Source of the DNA: Vishniacozyma victoriae
Lineage: Eukaryota > Basidiomycota > Tremellomycetes > Tremellales > Bulleribasidiaceae
Assembly (NCBI GenBank): GCA_017654735.1
Contig: JADPYG010000088.1
Coordinates: 310,001-374,000, forward strand
DNA: 64,000 nucleotides
Direction of reading: 5' to 3'
Shown piece after piece: positions 1 to 12,864 of the stretch; within the stretch, counting starts at the first letter, position 1; each line of letters starts with the position of its first letter. Below the pieces are notes generated by a model. The model did no database searches. It was not told the origin of the DNA and was given only the letters and a program-made list of their open reading frames with translations. Both the position numbers and the translations under genes were made by a program.

Positions 1-114
1 CAAGACAAGTTTACGGAAGATGAGCTTTCGGCCATGAATTATGCTCAGGCCGGAAATTCATACTGTAAGTCCGCATTCTTCAGTGCCCGACCTAGCTGAC
101 GGTTAGATGCATAA
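1..114 (+). CDS. 3' end of an unidentified protein (partial)
   Basis: The first bases read open in the first frame as a short acidic-to-neutral tail (motif TEDELSAMNYAQAGNSY). At 65 there is a GTAAGT donor, and at 96-106 a CTGAC branch followed by TAG. Removing bases 65-106 joins TAC-T to AT-GCA-TAA, giving a C-terminus ending in SYYA and a stop at 112-114. Without splicing the frame would run a few codons further and stop at a TGA in the intron. The rest of the gene lies outside the window, so no function can be given. The strand and the terminal intron are fairly secure because the donor, branch and acceptor all match the pattern of the neighbouring genes. Confidence 0.5.
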
Positions 115-475
115 GGAGTATGCGTAGGTAGTAGATATGTAGACAAGACCAGAGGTGTGGGGTGATCTGTACAAGCATGCACATTATGTAAAGTATCCCG
201 AGCAAATGCTAATGATCATTAGGAATGTTAAATAATTATTCCTAATGGGATTAGGAAATAATACTAATGAACTGCGGATTCACGTAAACACGAGGCATGA
301 TGCCAATGTTGCCAACCTCACTTCTACCTCTGAAACACTTTATTCTGCTTTATATACACCTGCTTGCTACCGGCCTATATCATACACCCACCCTGTCAGA
401 ACTACGTCAGATGAAGTGATCCATACTCGTAGCATACATTCACTCGAAAGCAACCGCTAGAACACACATCGCTCA
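115..475. promoter_or_regulatory. Intergenic region and apyrase promoter with TATA-like box and TAAT-rich hairpins
   Basis: No gene is visible here. A TATA-like run (TTTATATACA) lies at about 349-358, roughly 120 bases before the apyrase ATG at 476. Between 207 and 270 there are five TAAT/ATTA cores. CATTAGGAAT (217-226) is perfectly complementary to ATTCCTAATG (238-247), and TCCTAAT (240-246) is complementary to ATTAGGA (250-256). The middle arm could therefore pair with either neighbour. Function is not known. Confidence 0.45.
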
Positions 476-3221
476 ATGCCCCCAGCTATCCCGACAGAAA
501 CCACCCACTATGCTCTGGTGATAGACGCGGGATCATCCGGTTCCCGACTCCAAGTCTACTCATGGCGCGATCCGGATCTTGAAAGAGCAGAGATAGTCCA
601 AGAAGTCCGAGATGCCCTAGCACCCAATACAGCTAGTCCAAGTGCAAGTGGGAGTAGCAAAAAGTGGTGGTGGCCTACAGGGAGTCGGAAGGGAAAGGGG
701 AAAGCTAGGGAGGATGAGGTCGAGCGTAAAGCTCTGAGGAGATTGGTAAGAGTGGGCAAGGGTGTAGAGGGAGATGACTGGGTTAAAAGGGTTGAACCTG
801 GTATGTCCCTTGACCAGAAGAAATACGCATAACTGACAGCTAGGTATATCTTCGCAAACACCCAATGATATACCCAACTACCTTGCACCCCTACTATCAC
901 ATGCTTTACAACAGATACCGCCTTCTCAACATGCTTCCACTCCTATCTACCTCTATGCGACAGCTGGTATGAGGATGTTACCCGAAAACGAGCAGACTGC
1001 TATTTTGGATGCTACCTGCTCGACTATACGGCAGAACTACCCTTTCTCGGTGGGCGAATCATCTTCGGCGGGACCATGTGGAGAGAATATACGGATAATC
1101 TCAGGGGAGGAGGAGGGTATGTGGGGCTGGGTCGCTGTGAATTATCTCATGGACGGGTTTGGGCATTCATCACATTCCAAGACCACGAGCTCAGAGGGGA
1201 CTTTGTTACCATTGGAACCACTTGCGGATCCACCACCCGACTCGTCTCAAGATAGCGTCACGCCTGTTGATGTCAACCACCACTTGCCTACCTTCGGCTT
1301 CCTGGATATGGGAGGAGCATCGACCCAGCTGGCGTTCTCACCTACCCCCGCAGAGTTATCAAAATCGGCCTACCCAGAGGAGGAACTGGGGCATGTGAAG
1401 CTGAGACTGCTAAGTGGGGAAGATGTGGAATGGCCAGTATTTGTCGCATCCTGGTTGGGATATGGGACAAACCGCGCTAGAGAACGTTATATTGACCAGC
1501 TCGTCGTCAAGTGGCGGGAATCACATAATCGAGATACAGCCCTCGACCTTACTCGACCCATCGAGGATCCATGTCTGCCCAAAGATCTACGCCTTCCTTC
1601 AAGTGATCCATCCCGACATCCAGACTTGATGGGCTCGGGCCAATTTTCCAAATGCCTCCTAGAGTTGACACCGCTACTCGAACACTCGACACCTTGTCCA
1701 TCTAGCCATTGCTTGTTTGCCGGTCGACCTACGCCGTATATCGATTTCGAACGTCAGGATCAGAGAGGATTCATTGGAGTTAGTGAATACTGGTATACTG
1801 CTCAGCAGGTCCTTGGGCTGGGTGGGATCTGGGATTGGGGAGAATGGGAGCAGGGCATGGGAGATTTCTGTCAGCGAGATTGGACCAGTATCGAGGAGCA
1901 GGTCGAGAAGGAAAAGGGCTGGTTAGGCGCCAAGGTGAGCCAAACATTCTCGTTGCGAAATCAAGCTGACATTCAGGTCGAGCTGTCGAGACTCCAGATG
2001 CAGTGCTTCAAAGGCGCTTGGATCTCAAACGTCCTCCACGAGGGTATCGGTATCCCTCGGCTAGTCGATGCTGGTGGTAACGACACCTTGACTGGCGGAG
2101 ACCTCGGCGATACAAATACCGAAGCCGAACGACGAGCAAGGGAGAAAGGTTTGCTGGAAACCAAGAAGAAACACCATTTCCAATCAATGGACGAGGTCGA
2201 CCAGACCGCCATCAGTTGGACACTCGGTAAAATGGTCATTGAAGCTAGCAAAGCCGTTCAACCGCGCTCGTCGGCCGTCGAAGGAGCATGGCTCGATCGC
2301 CTGCATCTGAATGATGTCGAACACCACCTCAAACACTTGGGCATTCAGACAATATGGGTGTATGGATTCTTCGCTTTCGCATTCGCCCTCTGTCTCCTCA
2401 CCCAGATTCGGCGCAGGTATAGATTGTTTGGGTATAATTCCCATCATCGCCGCGGGAGGAAACCGTCCATATCGCAAGGAGCTCCCATCTCGCCAACGTC
2501 TACCGGGTGGTGCTGGCCTCTGAGCAATGCTAGTGATTCTTCATCCTCCGGCTACTCGAGTCTTGAAGAAGGTGTCGACATCACTCCGGTCAAAATCTCT
2601 CGACCAAAAATGGGCAGAATACGAATATGGACCAGGCGCCTCTCGGCGTACCTTCGACGCCAAGGCCCTTCATTACCTTTTTCAGCTTCTCGAAAAAGTA
2701 ATCGACACGTCTCGATGCCATTGACAAATTCGTATCCGTACAGATCATCGAATGAAGGATACCCGTCACAACCTGCATCACCTACAAGACCCAGCTCCTT
2801 CTTCACTCCCGCATCGACTTCGCAGAATATAGTCGCATCTTCTAATCGCCCGCCAACCCGTCCATCATCGACTACACCCGACAACGGCCGGCCATCCTCT
2901 AGTACTTCAATGTCAGGCTTGACTTCCCCACCTAGGTCAAAGGCTGTCCGACCATTCCCAACTCGACAAATGTCAACCGCCCACATTGGTGCAGGAGGAA
3001 GCGGCGGGGACGCGGGATGGAACGATCCCCCTAGTGCCTTGTTTCAGCAGTCTTTTAGTGATGTGGGATCTTCCGGAAGCGGGAATCTAGGACCAAATGG
3101 CAGTGCCCACGGATCGGGAAGCGGACTTGGATCTTCAATCAGCAGGAAATCAAGTCGCGTCAACCTCAGTGAAATGGGTCTGGCGCAACGGAGTAGTCGA
3201 GCGGGTACTCCATTCGAGTGA
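476..3221 (+). CDS. YND1: GDA1/CD39-family nucleoside diphosphatase (Golgi apyrase, Ynd1-like)
   Basis: Predicted to hydrolyse nucleoside di- and triphosphates in the Golgi lumen, removing GDP/UDP left by glycosyltransferases. Exons are about 476-800, 844-1934 and 1977-3221. The second intron (1935-1976) is 42 nt and has no stop, so it reads through if unspliced. All the apyrase conserved regions seen are intact: DAGSSGSR near residue 17, YATAGMRML after the first intron, GEEEGMWGW, and GFLDMGGASTQLAF. Near two thirds of the length a hydrophobic span (IWVYGFFAFAFALCLL) is followed by RRRYR, giving one membrane anchor. It is followed by a long Ser/Pro-rich cytosolic tail, the arrangement of Ynd1 rather than the signal-anchored Gda1. 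There is no N-terminal signal peptide, as in Ynd1. The first exon carries a Lys-rich insertion (KGKGKARE) that is probably lineage specific. The ATG at 476 is the first one and begins just before the first conserved region. Confidence 0.88.
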
Positions 3222-3350
3222 ATGTAGGACAATGTACTCGACATATATAATGCATATTATAATCATCTGTCTGCTTCGTGTATGATATACTGAGACACTC
3301 CCCATGGTATTCATTCCCGGTATCACATTCTTCTCATTCCCAACGTTCGG

Positions 3351-6300
3351 TCATACGTCAAAGACATGATCAGCCGAATCGAGATCCACCACCAATCGCC
3401 CAGTCTGTTTCTTGTGCTGCAACCTCTTTATCTCTCCCCACACAAGCTCTCTCATCTTCTCAAAATCAGTCGGTCTTTCAGGTCGGTAACCCCTTTCCGT
3501 CAGCTGATTTCATGTTTGGGATGGGATGACATACAGGAGAAGATTCCTAGTCATATTCGCAGCGACCAGCGAGTTGTTGCCACGACTATCGGGCGAAGTC
3601 TGAATGTGCTCGAATCGGACCTGCAGGCCAGCATCATACGGATCCGGGATCTTGCATTGTGGCCAAGCGAGCCTGATTGCGTACCACCCTATCGGTCAGC
3701 TAGAGCCTGGTAAGGGACAGGTGGTCTTTACACATGAATGGTCGACCGTCTTTGAGGTTTTGCTCATCGTGGGAAACACCATAGCTGGTCAGGTGGTGAC
3801 TGGTTAGATCGAATCGATGAGCAGTCCAGAGATCATTCTGGAGTGTCAGTCGACCGCCGTAAGTCTCAGAGACGGCTCACCTCATTTCGATGTTTGGCAA
3901 GAGAAATGATCACGCGAGGTGGCTCATCAGAAAGCTGGAAAGCTGTATGTCAGCGAAGATCTGTGATTGCAAGACAAGCATACAATCCCACAAGTCCAAC
4001 AGAAGTGTAGCAGCATTTTCAAACTGTTTCTGAATGATCAGCCGGAACTCTGAAGGAAAGTTGCGCTTACATTATGGACTGCGGCGTTGATGCTTGCGGC
4101 GTACACAGGAGGGACAAACAGCTTGTCGCATGATCGCTGAGGAATCGAAGTCAGATTGTGACGTATCAATCTACCTCATCAGCTCATGATGCAGTACGCT
4201 CTAGCTTACCGCTTGTAGGTCATCATCATGAAAGCCGTCAAGGGAATTTCATCAACTTGATACCCCAACGAGATCCTTTCTTGAGCTCTTTGATAGTCTT
4301 CATCCGGCCAAGCCAAGGCCCAAGAGTACAGCTTCTGAGTGACGAGGTTCCAAGGCTGAGCTTTCTCGTCGGTATGCATACTGTCGATAACATGAATCCT
4401 GTCTCGGCTGGGGGTACCATGCTGGCTTCCTCGAGGAGGCGTCATGTACGTTCGGGACGCTTGCAAGATCGACTTGGGTAGCGCATCGGGTGCGGTTTCG
4501 AAAGCAGTAGATCGCGGTACACCGTTCGGACTGTGACCTTGGGATAGTCCACGAGCGTGGGTGCCAGGCGTTCCTGCGGGACTGTGGGTCAAGGCAGGCA
4601 TACTATCCGGCTGAGGAACAGGTGATTGTCGCTGAGATAGCATGCTCTCAGATGGCGCTGCTGGCAGATCTCGCTCGTCGTGAACGACCCCACCAGGAGC
4701 TTCAAATACCATATCCCGTCCTTTCGGCATTCCAGGAGGGATTCGAGGAGTGGCAGCAGAATACGTTGGTCCGCTAGGATTTCTGTAGCTGGATTTACCA
4801 ATATTGCTCTCGGTAGGCGGCTGGATGTTGATTGTAGGTCCACCAGGTCGAGGGGGAGAGATGTTTTCGCCAGGGGCTGGTAGTTCGACCTCTGAGCCCC
4901 AAATCAGATCGCCATTCCCAGAAGCAGCTCGATGAGTCCCATGTCCACCAGACGCAGCTAGCTTGGTACCCTGTGAGGGAGTCCCGGAGACATATGTCTG
5001 GAGAGAGGGCATGAAACGGACTGCCGGATCGTGGGAGGGGTCGTAGCCATACTGAGCGGCAGCGGAAGAGTATTGACCTCGAGGCTGTGAAGTGACGTTC
5101 GATCCGATAGCGGGGAAGACTCCAGTGTGAGGACCGTGTTGAAGGCCAAGCATCTCGCCAAACTCGGGACCGAGTTCGTTAAAGATGATGTTGTCCAACA
5201 GATCACCCATCATGTTTTGGTCAGGCGGGACTTCTTCTCCGTATGGCTCAAACAAGCCTTGATTATGTTTTTGCTTTTCGAGTTCTGAAAATCGAGCATC
5301 GAACGCTTCCAGGCGTGACATGATCTATTTATTAGCATATCTCGTGAGCTCGATCTTTGAGATTGGACCTACGTCGCTGACCCATGGTGGTGCGGCCTGA
5401 TCACGATCCCCATGCTCAGATCGTCTACTCTCACTCTTTCTCCCATGTTTATCCTTTGATCCCTTCCTCTTGTGTCTCTTCAGATTGGCCGAGTCCAGTA
5501 CTTCGTGGGAATGCTCTTGAGCTTTGATATCCTTGAGCTCGACCACCCTCGCTCTCGCCGCCCTGTTCAACGCCTTCTTTGCCTCTCCCCCAATCAAGTT
5601 CAACCTAGCTGCGTCCAAGAGCTGGCAGAGGGTTTCGTCGTGGAATCGAGAATCGGCAACAATCTTCTTGACATTGCTGACGGTAGTCGGAGCGACCGAG
5701 TGGGCTACAGAGACAGCGTCTTCGGAAGCTCGGGGCTGGTGGTGGGAAGGCGAGTGTGAGGGTCGAGTTTGAGCTCGGACGGTCCTGTCGGACATGCCCG
5801 AATCAATTCGCTCCTCCTGGTTCTCATACGTATGCGCATGTTGTGCATGATCGGGGGCCCTCGCAGTTCGAGAGGAGGTTTGATGTGAGGCTTGTGCAGG
5901 TGGTCGACTGTCATGTCGAGAAGGTGACGGTACGGTGGCTGAACGGGCTTGTTTGGTGGGAGTCTGATTGGTACCAGTTGGAGCTTGTTCCTGCTCGTCA
6001 GCTCATGCAATCATCTTCTGGACAAATGACTTACGTCTTCAATCGTCTCGACATATGCACTCCTGGCATCCTTGGCCCTTTCAGCATGACTGCCCATACC
6101 CTGCCCTGGACCGCCGAAAGCAAGACCTGATCCTTGTAATCCTTGTCCTCCCAAGCCCACACCCATACCCACTCCGGCACTGTTGCGCATGACAAACAGA
6201 GGTCGCTGAATCGAAGCACCCATCGGAACGCCAAATGGAATACGCATGAATGGCTGTGAACCACCAATATCCCTCGCCATAGGAACCGACTGAGCGTGGC

Positions 6301-7849
6301 CGGGAGGTAGAGGTGGTCCAGAAAGCCTCATAGGTCTACCGTCTTGATGGAGGATATGACCGAATGAAGGACCACTAGTGGATGTCTCGTAGGTGCGCCT
6401 TGGGCCTTTAGGTCCACCAGACGGTTTGGCTTGTGCAGCTGGATTCTGGAGCTGGGCAAGTGCTTGAGCTCGAGCTTCTTCCATTGCTTCTTGCTGTTTC
6501 TGAGCGGCTTCGAAATGCGAAAAGGGATAGTCGTGATGAGGTGGGTGGATGTGAGGTTGTTTGGGTGGAAAGGCTTGTTCGTGTTGTCCTTGAGTGTCGA
6601 CTGGGACAGGTACTCGTTTGATTTGGGAAGTAACTGATTTAGCGATTGGGCTAGGAGGAAGAGAATGATTCGGTGGGTTTCCATAAGCAGGTCCTTTGTC
6701 TGGCGACCTGTTCCTTTGATTCTGAGATTCAGCTCTATCTCAGCTTACTAGGCGGGATCTGCACTGACGACATCTGGGTTCTGCTTTCCAGAATCCTGAC
6801 CGAATGTACCCATCCCCACGCTACCAGTCTGATCTGGATTGGTATCTTGTCCAATCACAGGTCCTAGGGTTGGCGGTCGACCCAAGCCAGCCCCTCGGCT
6901 CATGACTTCGCTCTCTCGTGTAGGTAGACGTCCCCCTGATCCTTTCTGAGCCACTCTTGCGTGATGCTGATCATTTGATAAAGCGGCGAAAGGTAGAGTT
7001 TGACTAGCGTCATATGCAAACGGATGGGTGGGTCGGCCCTGAGAAGGTGGAACACCGCTATCATGAACCGTATGAGGTCGGGTGGGAGGTTCTAATATCT
7101 CAGTATTGATCGCGACACGAGGCTTACGAGAATCATATGGTCCAAACATTCCTTCCGGTGGCTGATAGCCTTCTACTTGCACGTCTGCGACCCAGGGAAG
7201 GACTGTTGGTCAGTCTCATATATTTGCTGGTAGATGTTCGCAATACCTTTCAAATGGGGACTATCTCGTCAGCTTGCACTGCACTAAGGGGTATCGCAAA
7301 GCTCACGGTGGGGTCTTGTTGAAGTCACTTGGCTGAGTGTCTGGAGGAGTTGATCTTTTTCCTTGTGATTTCCCTCGTAATACTTGAGCGTGCGGTGATG
7401 ATTCTGTACGCAGATCAACCGCATGTATATAATCGTAAGAAGGTGGTTGACGGGTAGAAGGTGGGTCGTAGGTTTCAATAGTAAATGGACGAGATAGCGT
7501 CAGCGACATGCTCTGCCTCGAGATGGACGATGGCAGAGATGAATTGGGAAGGAGCCAGAAGATTGCATGTGGATTTGTTGTTTGGCTGGAAAGAGTCAAA
7601 GGAGATTAAGAAAGAGCATTGGGGAAGGAGGTATGCTCGACAGCGAAAGGTGTCCTGTCAACCAGATCAACAGAGACGAGTAGTGTGTTATGAGGTTTTC
7701 TCGAAGGATGGAACGTGTGTGATATTGGAGCTAGAGGAATATGTAGACGCACCTTTTTGTGGCATGTATAGAGGCTGACCATTCGTATTGGTGCCATGAC
7801 CTCTATCGCCCTCGATAACTGCTTTCGCTCGTTGCAGAATAGTCGGCAT
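3351..7849 (-). CDS. Large low-complexity protein with conserved-looking C-terminal helical part, not recognised
   Basis: I do not recognise this protein. The stop is at 3351-3353 on the minus strand and the likely ATG at 7847-7849 (MPTILQRAKAVIEGDRGHG). The coding blocks, in order, are a Pro/Ser-rich segment at about 7540-7315, one at about 7185-6750, one at about 6680-6045 rich in Gln, Gly and Met, one at about 5990-5370 ending in a Lys/Arg/Ser-rich stretch (KRHKRKGSKDKHGRKSESRR), and one at about 5323-4210. Four or five short C-terminal exons (about 4140-3351) encode non-repetitive sequence such as RISLGYQVDEIPLTAFMMM, DKLFVPPVYAASINAAVHN and a final VVDLDSADHVFDV. Introns show the usual branch near the acceptor. 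The joint between the first ATG exon (7753-7849) and the next does not fit in phase, so the N-terminus is unresolved and a small exon is probably missing from my model. Length, about 1,300 residues, and composition suggest a regulatory or scaffold protein, possibly nuclear; that is inference. Confidence 0.6.
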
Positions 7850-8610
7850 GCTTGACTTGATGGTTGATAGGATACTAATGGAACGAGATATAAGAAACAG
7901 ACAACAAGACAAGTAAAGGATAGAATGAGGAAATACAAGAGTGAAAACGATGATGAGTGTGTGATTGTGTAGTGTCGACAGATTAGGGGTACAATAGAAA
8001 ATCACTCAACCTCGTTCCTGTCGAGTTGTTGAGCAAAATGATGGGTTGTAAAGTGAGAACGATAAGATCAGTCATATAGTGAGCTCGCCACCAGTGTTCT
8101 AGCTGATCTTCCGCTTCCATCAGTGATGTGGGATCGGAAGGCGTTTCGAATTGTATCCTAGCCACGCTGAAAAGCGCAATATGCCTCGAATAAAGAGTCC
8201 TTTAGCATCAGATCCGGTACACTCCTTTGACCCTCGGAATTTCGCGGAATCGTCGCCGAGGGCGATGAGTACCTGTTTGAGGTTCAGAGATGGCAGCATC
8301 AAGAGCTGTGTCTGCTGACTGGACAGACGATAGATATGAGTTAGGTTAGTCACCCAGCAGATTGAGAGGTGACGTAGAGGAACTAAATGCTCAAAGCAGT
8401 AATTTTTGCCTGACGGGACATTCATTATTGAGGGTGTGCGCGCAGCTGATTTGCAAGTCAATACAACGGGAATATCGTTTTATTATCGGCTATAACCCCG
8501 GGCATAAGCTGGGGGAGTGTTTAAGAGACACCAAAAAGTTAAGAAGACAAGTGGAGGCAGTCCAGCCCCGTACAACCTGAACGACTAATTACTTGACAGC
8601 AAAATCCAGA
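7850..8610. other. Intergenic region between divergent genes, with an orphan coding-like segment
   Basis: This lies between the starts of two divergent genes. On the minus strand, 7983-8165 is open and codon-like (motifs IQFETPSDPTSL and EDQLEHWWRAHYMTDL), and 8120-8461 is open in another frame, but I could not join them into a convincing gene with a proper start. It may be 5' leader sequence of the downstream minus-strand gene, a small separate gene, or chance. Otherwise nothing is seen. Confidence 0.3.
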
Positions 8611-9515
<905 letters not shown>

Positions 9516-9556
9516 TGCACCTCGCGAAGCGACCCCTGCCGGCCTTCAAACGCGAC

Positions 9557-12500
9557 TTATGGGTGAATAAACGTTATAATCTGTACCATCAGCCAATATT
9601 GTTGTAAGCATGCAATACCACCTACATCTTCTTTATACAGTTCCAGCAGGTGATCGAGCTCTCGGCGTGGTAGTCCGGTACGGTAGACGACTTCTTCAAA
9701 GGTAGAAATGCCGTCCAAGTATTGTACACACCTGTCTCATTCAGTCCGGCTCATGGATCGACAAGCTACTCACAGGTCAAATTTGCTAGCCCAAACCTCA
9801 TCCCTCCGTTCACCAGTAACACTGACTCCCTGTTCTCGAATCACCCTCAACCATCTAGCCTCATCTCTCTGAGCTCTTCCAGGCTTGAAAATGAAGCTAC
9901 CGGTAAAACTCGGGATATCCTCTGGCTCAGTCACATCCTCGGTAAACGTCATATCGCCATAGGTCTGCGGTCCATCACCATCCCCTCCATCTGAATCAAG
10001 CTCCAACTCCGGGTCGTAGTCCATATAGGACTGCTCCATCGTCATTGGGCCATGCTGTTGAGGAGCGGGAACAGTTGGGATCGATTCCAGTGGGTTCAAG
10101 GTCTTGACGGCTCGAGGGGTGATCTGGTCCGAGGTGAAAGAGCGGGATAGAGATGGTCTGGAATCGGTCGAGATGAGACTATCTCCGCCTGGTGAGCGGG
10201 GTGACTTGATTCTATCGGATTTTGTCGAAGTGTTTGAGAGTGATGCCCTCCTCTGTCGAGCGGCTAACCACCGAGTCCGCCGACGGTGCCACAATTTCAG
10301 CCAAGCTTCACGCTTGATCTCTGGACGAGCATATATTCTAGCCCTTATATGAACTTGAATAACGAGATCGTGCTTCATTAGCCAGATCAATGCCTCGAAG
10401 TACACGAGTCGTTCACCGGCCTTCTGGTTAGGTTGATTCTGGACATCTTTCGGTAGACAATATCGGTAATGAGTAGGGTGTTCCGAGATTGAAGCAAGGA
10501 ATGAGCCAAGTTTGGGCAGTGACCTGAACCGAGTGGAAAAGCGGTCAGAGTGGTCTTGCCATGATGTTCTGCCAGTCAGTGCTGCTTGCTCTAGTAGAAA
10601 GTCAACTGACGATTGTCCAGCAAGACTGGTGGGCATCACGATCGTCCGCAGTCTGTTGTTGATCGGGTCAATCAAGATGGCTTTCTTGTTCTGAACGAGC
10701 TCCCTCGCTAACGGTATCACGATACCCTCCAAGTCGAAACGCAGCAGATGTGCGATATTAGCTAGACTATACCATCAGCTGATCCCTCATCAGGGGCAAA
10801 GGTGACATACGTTCTCGAGACATCGCAAGCCTCAATGAGCGTCTTGAGCAATTCCCCCTCATCTCCCTCCGCACTCGTATCTTTCGAATCCCTCCTGGAC
10901 TCGGTGGCCGAAGTGAGACCCGACGATTGCCTAGAGGTCGACCCAGATACCACTACTCCAAGCCCATACAATCCTTGTGCGATCTCGTCCGACTTCTCGG
11001 CAGCTCTATCATCAAGCAACAAGAGCGTCTGCCAAGGCTCTACCTTGAAATCGGGGGTCTTACTGCTAATTCCACCCGGCGGTAATTGAACCAGAGCATC
11101 ATGCCAATCCTCATCATCGGAAAGGGACGAAAGCGATTCGTGATCGTCGACTTCTCCCCAGTGAGCCCATGCCTCGTCTGTTTCGGCGCTCTTTGGCGAG
11201 AGGATGATTGGGAAGGTAATGTCGGCTAAAGAAGCGCTGATTGTAGTCGGTAGGTTGGCGTATAAGGGGTTTGCTGCTCGATTCTGAAGTTGATAGATCT
11301 CGGCATACAGTTGGTTGAGCGAACGATCAAGCGAACACTTGTCGTAGACTATCTTGTTACATTGTCGGATTGGCATGGCTTTCATTAGCTCCAAACCTCC
11401 AGAACACTGGTGTACTCACCCTCGGCCATGCACTTGTCCTTGATCTTTGCCATTTCATGTGCCTCCCTGGCAATATAATTATCCCTCACCTGCAGCTCAA
11501 AAGCCGCAGCCGTCCATTTGAACGCAATCTCCTTGTAAACCTCATCAAACAAATTCATGGGCGAAACCGATTCGATGGTACTTCCAATTTTCGGATCCGG
11601 CTTGTCGAGAATGATGACCAGATTAAACATGTTGAGTTCGGGGGGAGTATCGTCACTTCCGTCCGTCCTCGGTCTGGAGGTCGAGTCATCGTTATCGCGA
11701 TTGACAAAGGAAGAAGGTTTAGAGGGATCTGATGAAGATGGGTCTGGGTCTGGGGATGATTCTCCATGTTCAACAACTGTTCCCAAGTGACTGGGCCCAT
11801 GTGATCGTGGGCGCCTCCCACGGGCAGTGGATCGAACATCTCCTTCTTCTTCTTCGGTTGATGGGTATGCCCATTTCCCATCGGGTCCACTCGTGACTGG
11901 GTGACCAACGAACACGAGCTCGTCGACACAAATCTCGAATTTCCGATTACAAGCCGTTCGCGAAGGTGCCAGCATGTCAGATAGGAAATCAAGCGAGTAA
12001 TTGAGCGAGTTGTGGTATTGAGTTTCGTCAAAGCCGTCTTTCTTGTCCTCCTCTTGGGCCTTTCCATCTCTTGAGCGAGACGCTCGCCGACGTTTGGAAG
12101 ATGAAGAACGCCTAGCCTTGGCTGCGAATGTCACGGTACCCTCATCCTTGTTCGCACCCTCGCTCGAGGGCATGAGATCCTTGCCTGCGGCCATCCTTGA
12201 TATCCTAGAATCCCCAGGCGAGGTACTGGTGTCGTTGACCTCATCATCCGAATCCTGGCTGACTTGACTGTCTGAATCGCTAGCTTCCCCATTCTCCCCT
12301 CTCTTGCCCAGCTCCAGCTCGGCCAATCGCTGGAGCTCCTTTGTCTTATCCTTCATAGACCCAAGTGGGCTCTTGATCGATGGAGATCTTCTATCTCTGT
12401 ATGAATCATAAGGCGGGGCCAAACTACCATTACTCTTCTTGCTCCTATTTGTGAATCCACTCGATGAGGGATCATCCCAGCCGCCAAACCCACTTCGGTT

Positions 12501-12683
12501 CCGTAGTAGGTACTTCGGCGTCGGGTCGGGTGTGGATATATAGTCAGCGGTAAAGAGGTCGACAGGGTAGATGGGCTGAGACAGTCGGGCGAGTGGGGAA
12601 GTTGGGTCGGGGGGATATCGAAACACGTTCCGACCTCGACTAGAGGATGTGACCAGCAAAAGGCCGAGGATGTTGTCGCTCAT
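9557..12683 (-). CDS. NPR3: Nitrogen permease regulator 3 (SEACIT/GATOR1 subunit Npr3)
   Basis: Npr3 with Npr2 and Iml1 forms the SEACIT/GATOR1 complex, which restrains TORC1 at the vacuole when amino acids are short. The N-terminus (LGLLLVTSSSRGRNVFRYPP) and the block CNRKFEICVDELVFVGHPV followed by NMFNLVIILDK are characteristic of the family. So are the central helical part (LNQLYAEIYQLQNRAANPLY) and a C-terminal winged-helix-like end (YLDGISTFEEVVYRTGL). Exons on the minus strand: 12683-11420, 11378-10811, 10766-9774 and 9731-9557, with introns of 41-44 nt. A further 42-nt stretch around 10578-10619 has GTCAGT, CTGAC and CAG and is free of stops; it may be a fourth intron. Long Ser/Asp-rich insertions interrupt both the N-terminal and C-terminal parts, which is common in basidiomycete Npr3. 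Divergent from the APC15-like gene, with about 180 bases between the start codons. Confidence 0.9.
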
Positions 12684-12864
12684 GATGGTGCTTTTATCGT
12701 CATAGATACTGTATACGAAGCATTGCGTAGTCTATGTACACTTGATCCAAAGTGCAAGTGGTAAACACGGTTCAAATGAATCAACTTTCGCGTCTGATTT
12801 CTCCCTCACACACCATCTTTCACTCATCTTTGGTCTCGCCAGCACATCGGTCTGCCTAGGTACA

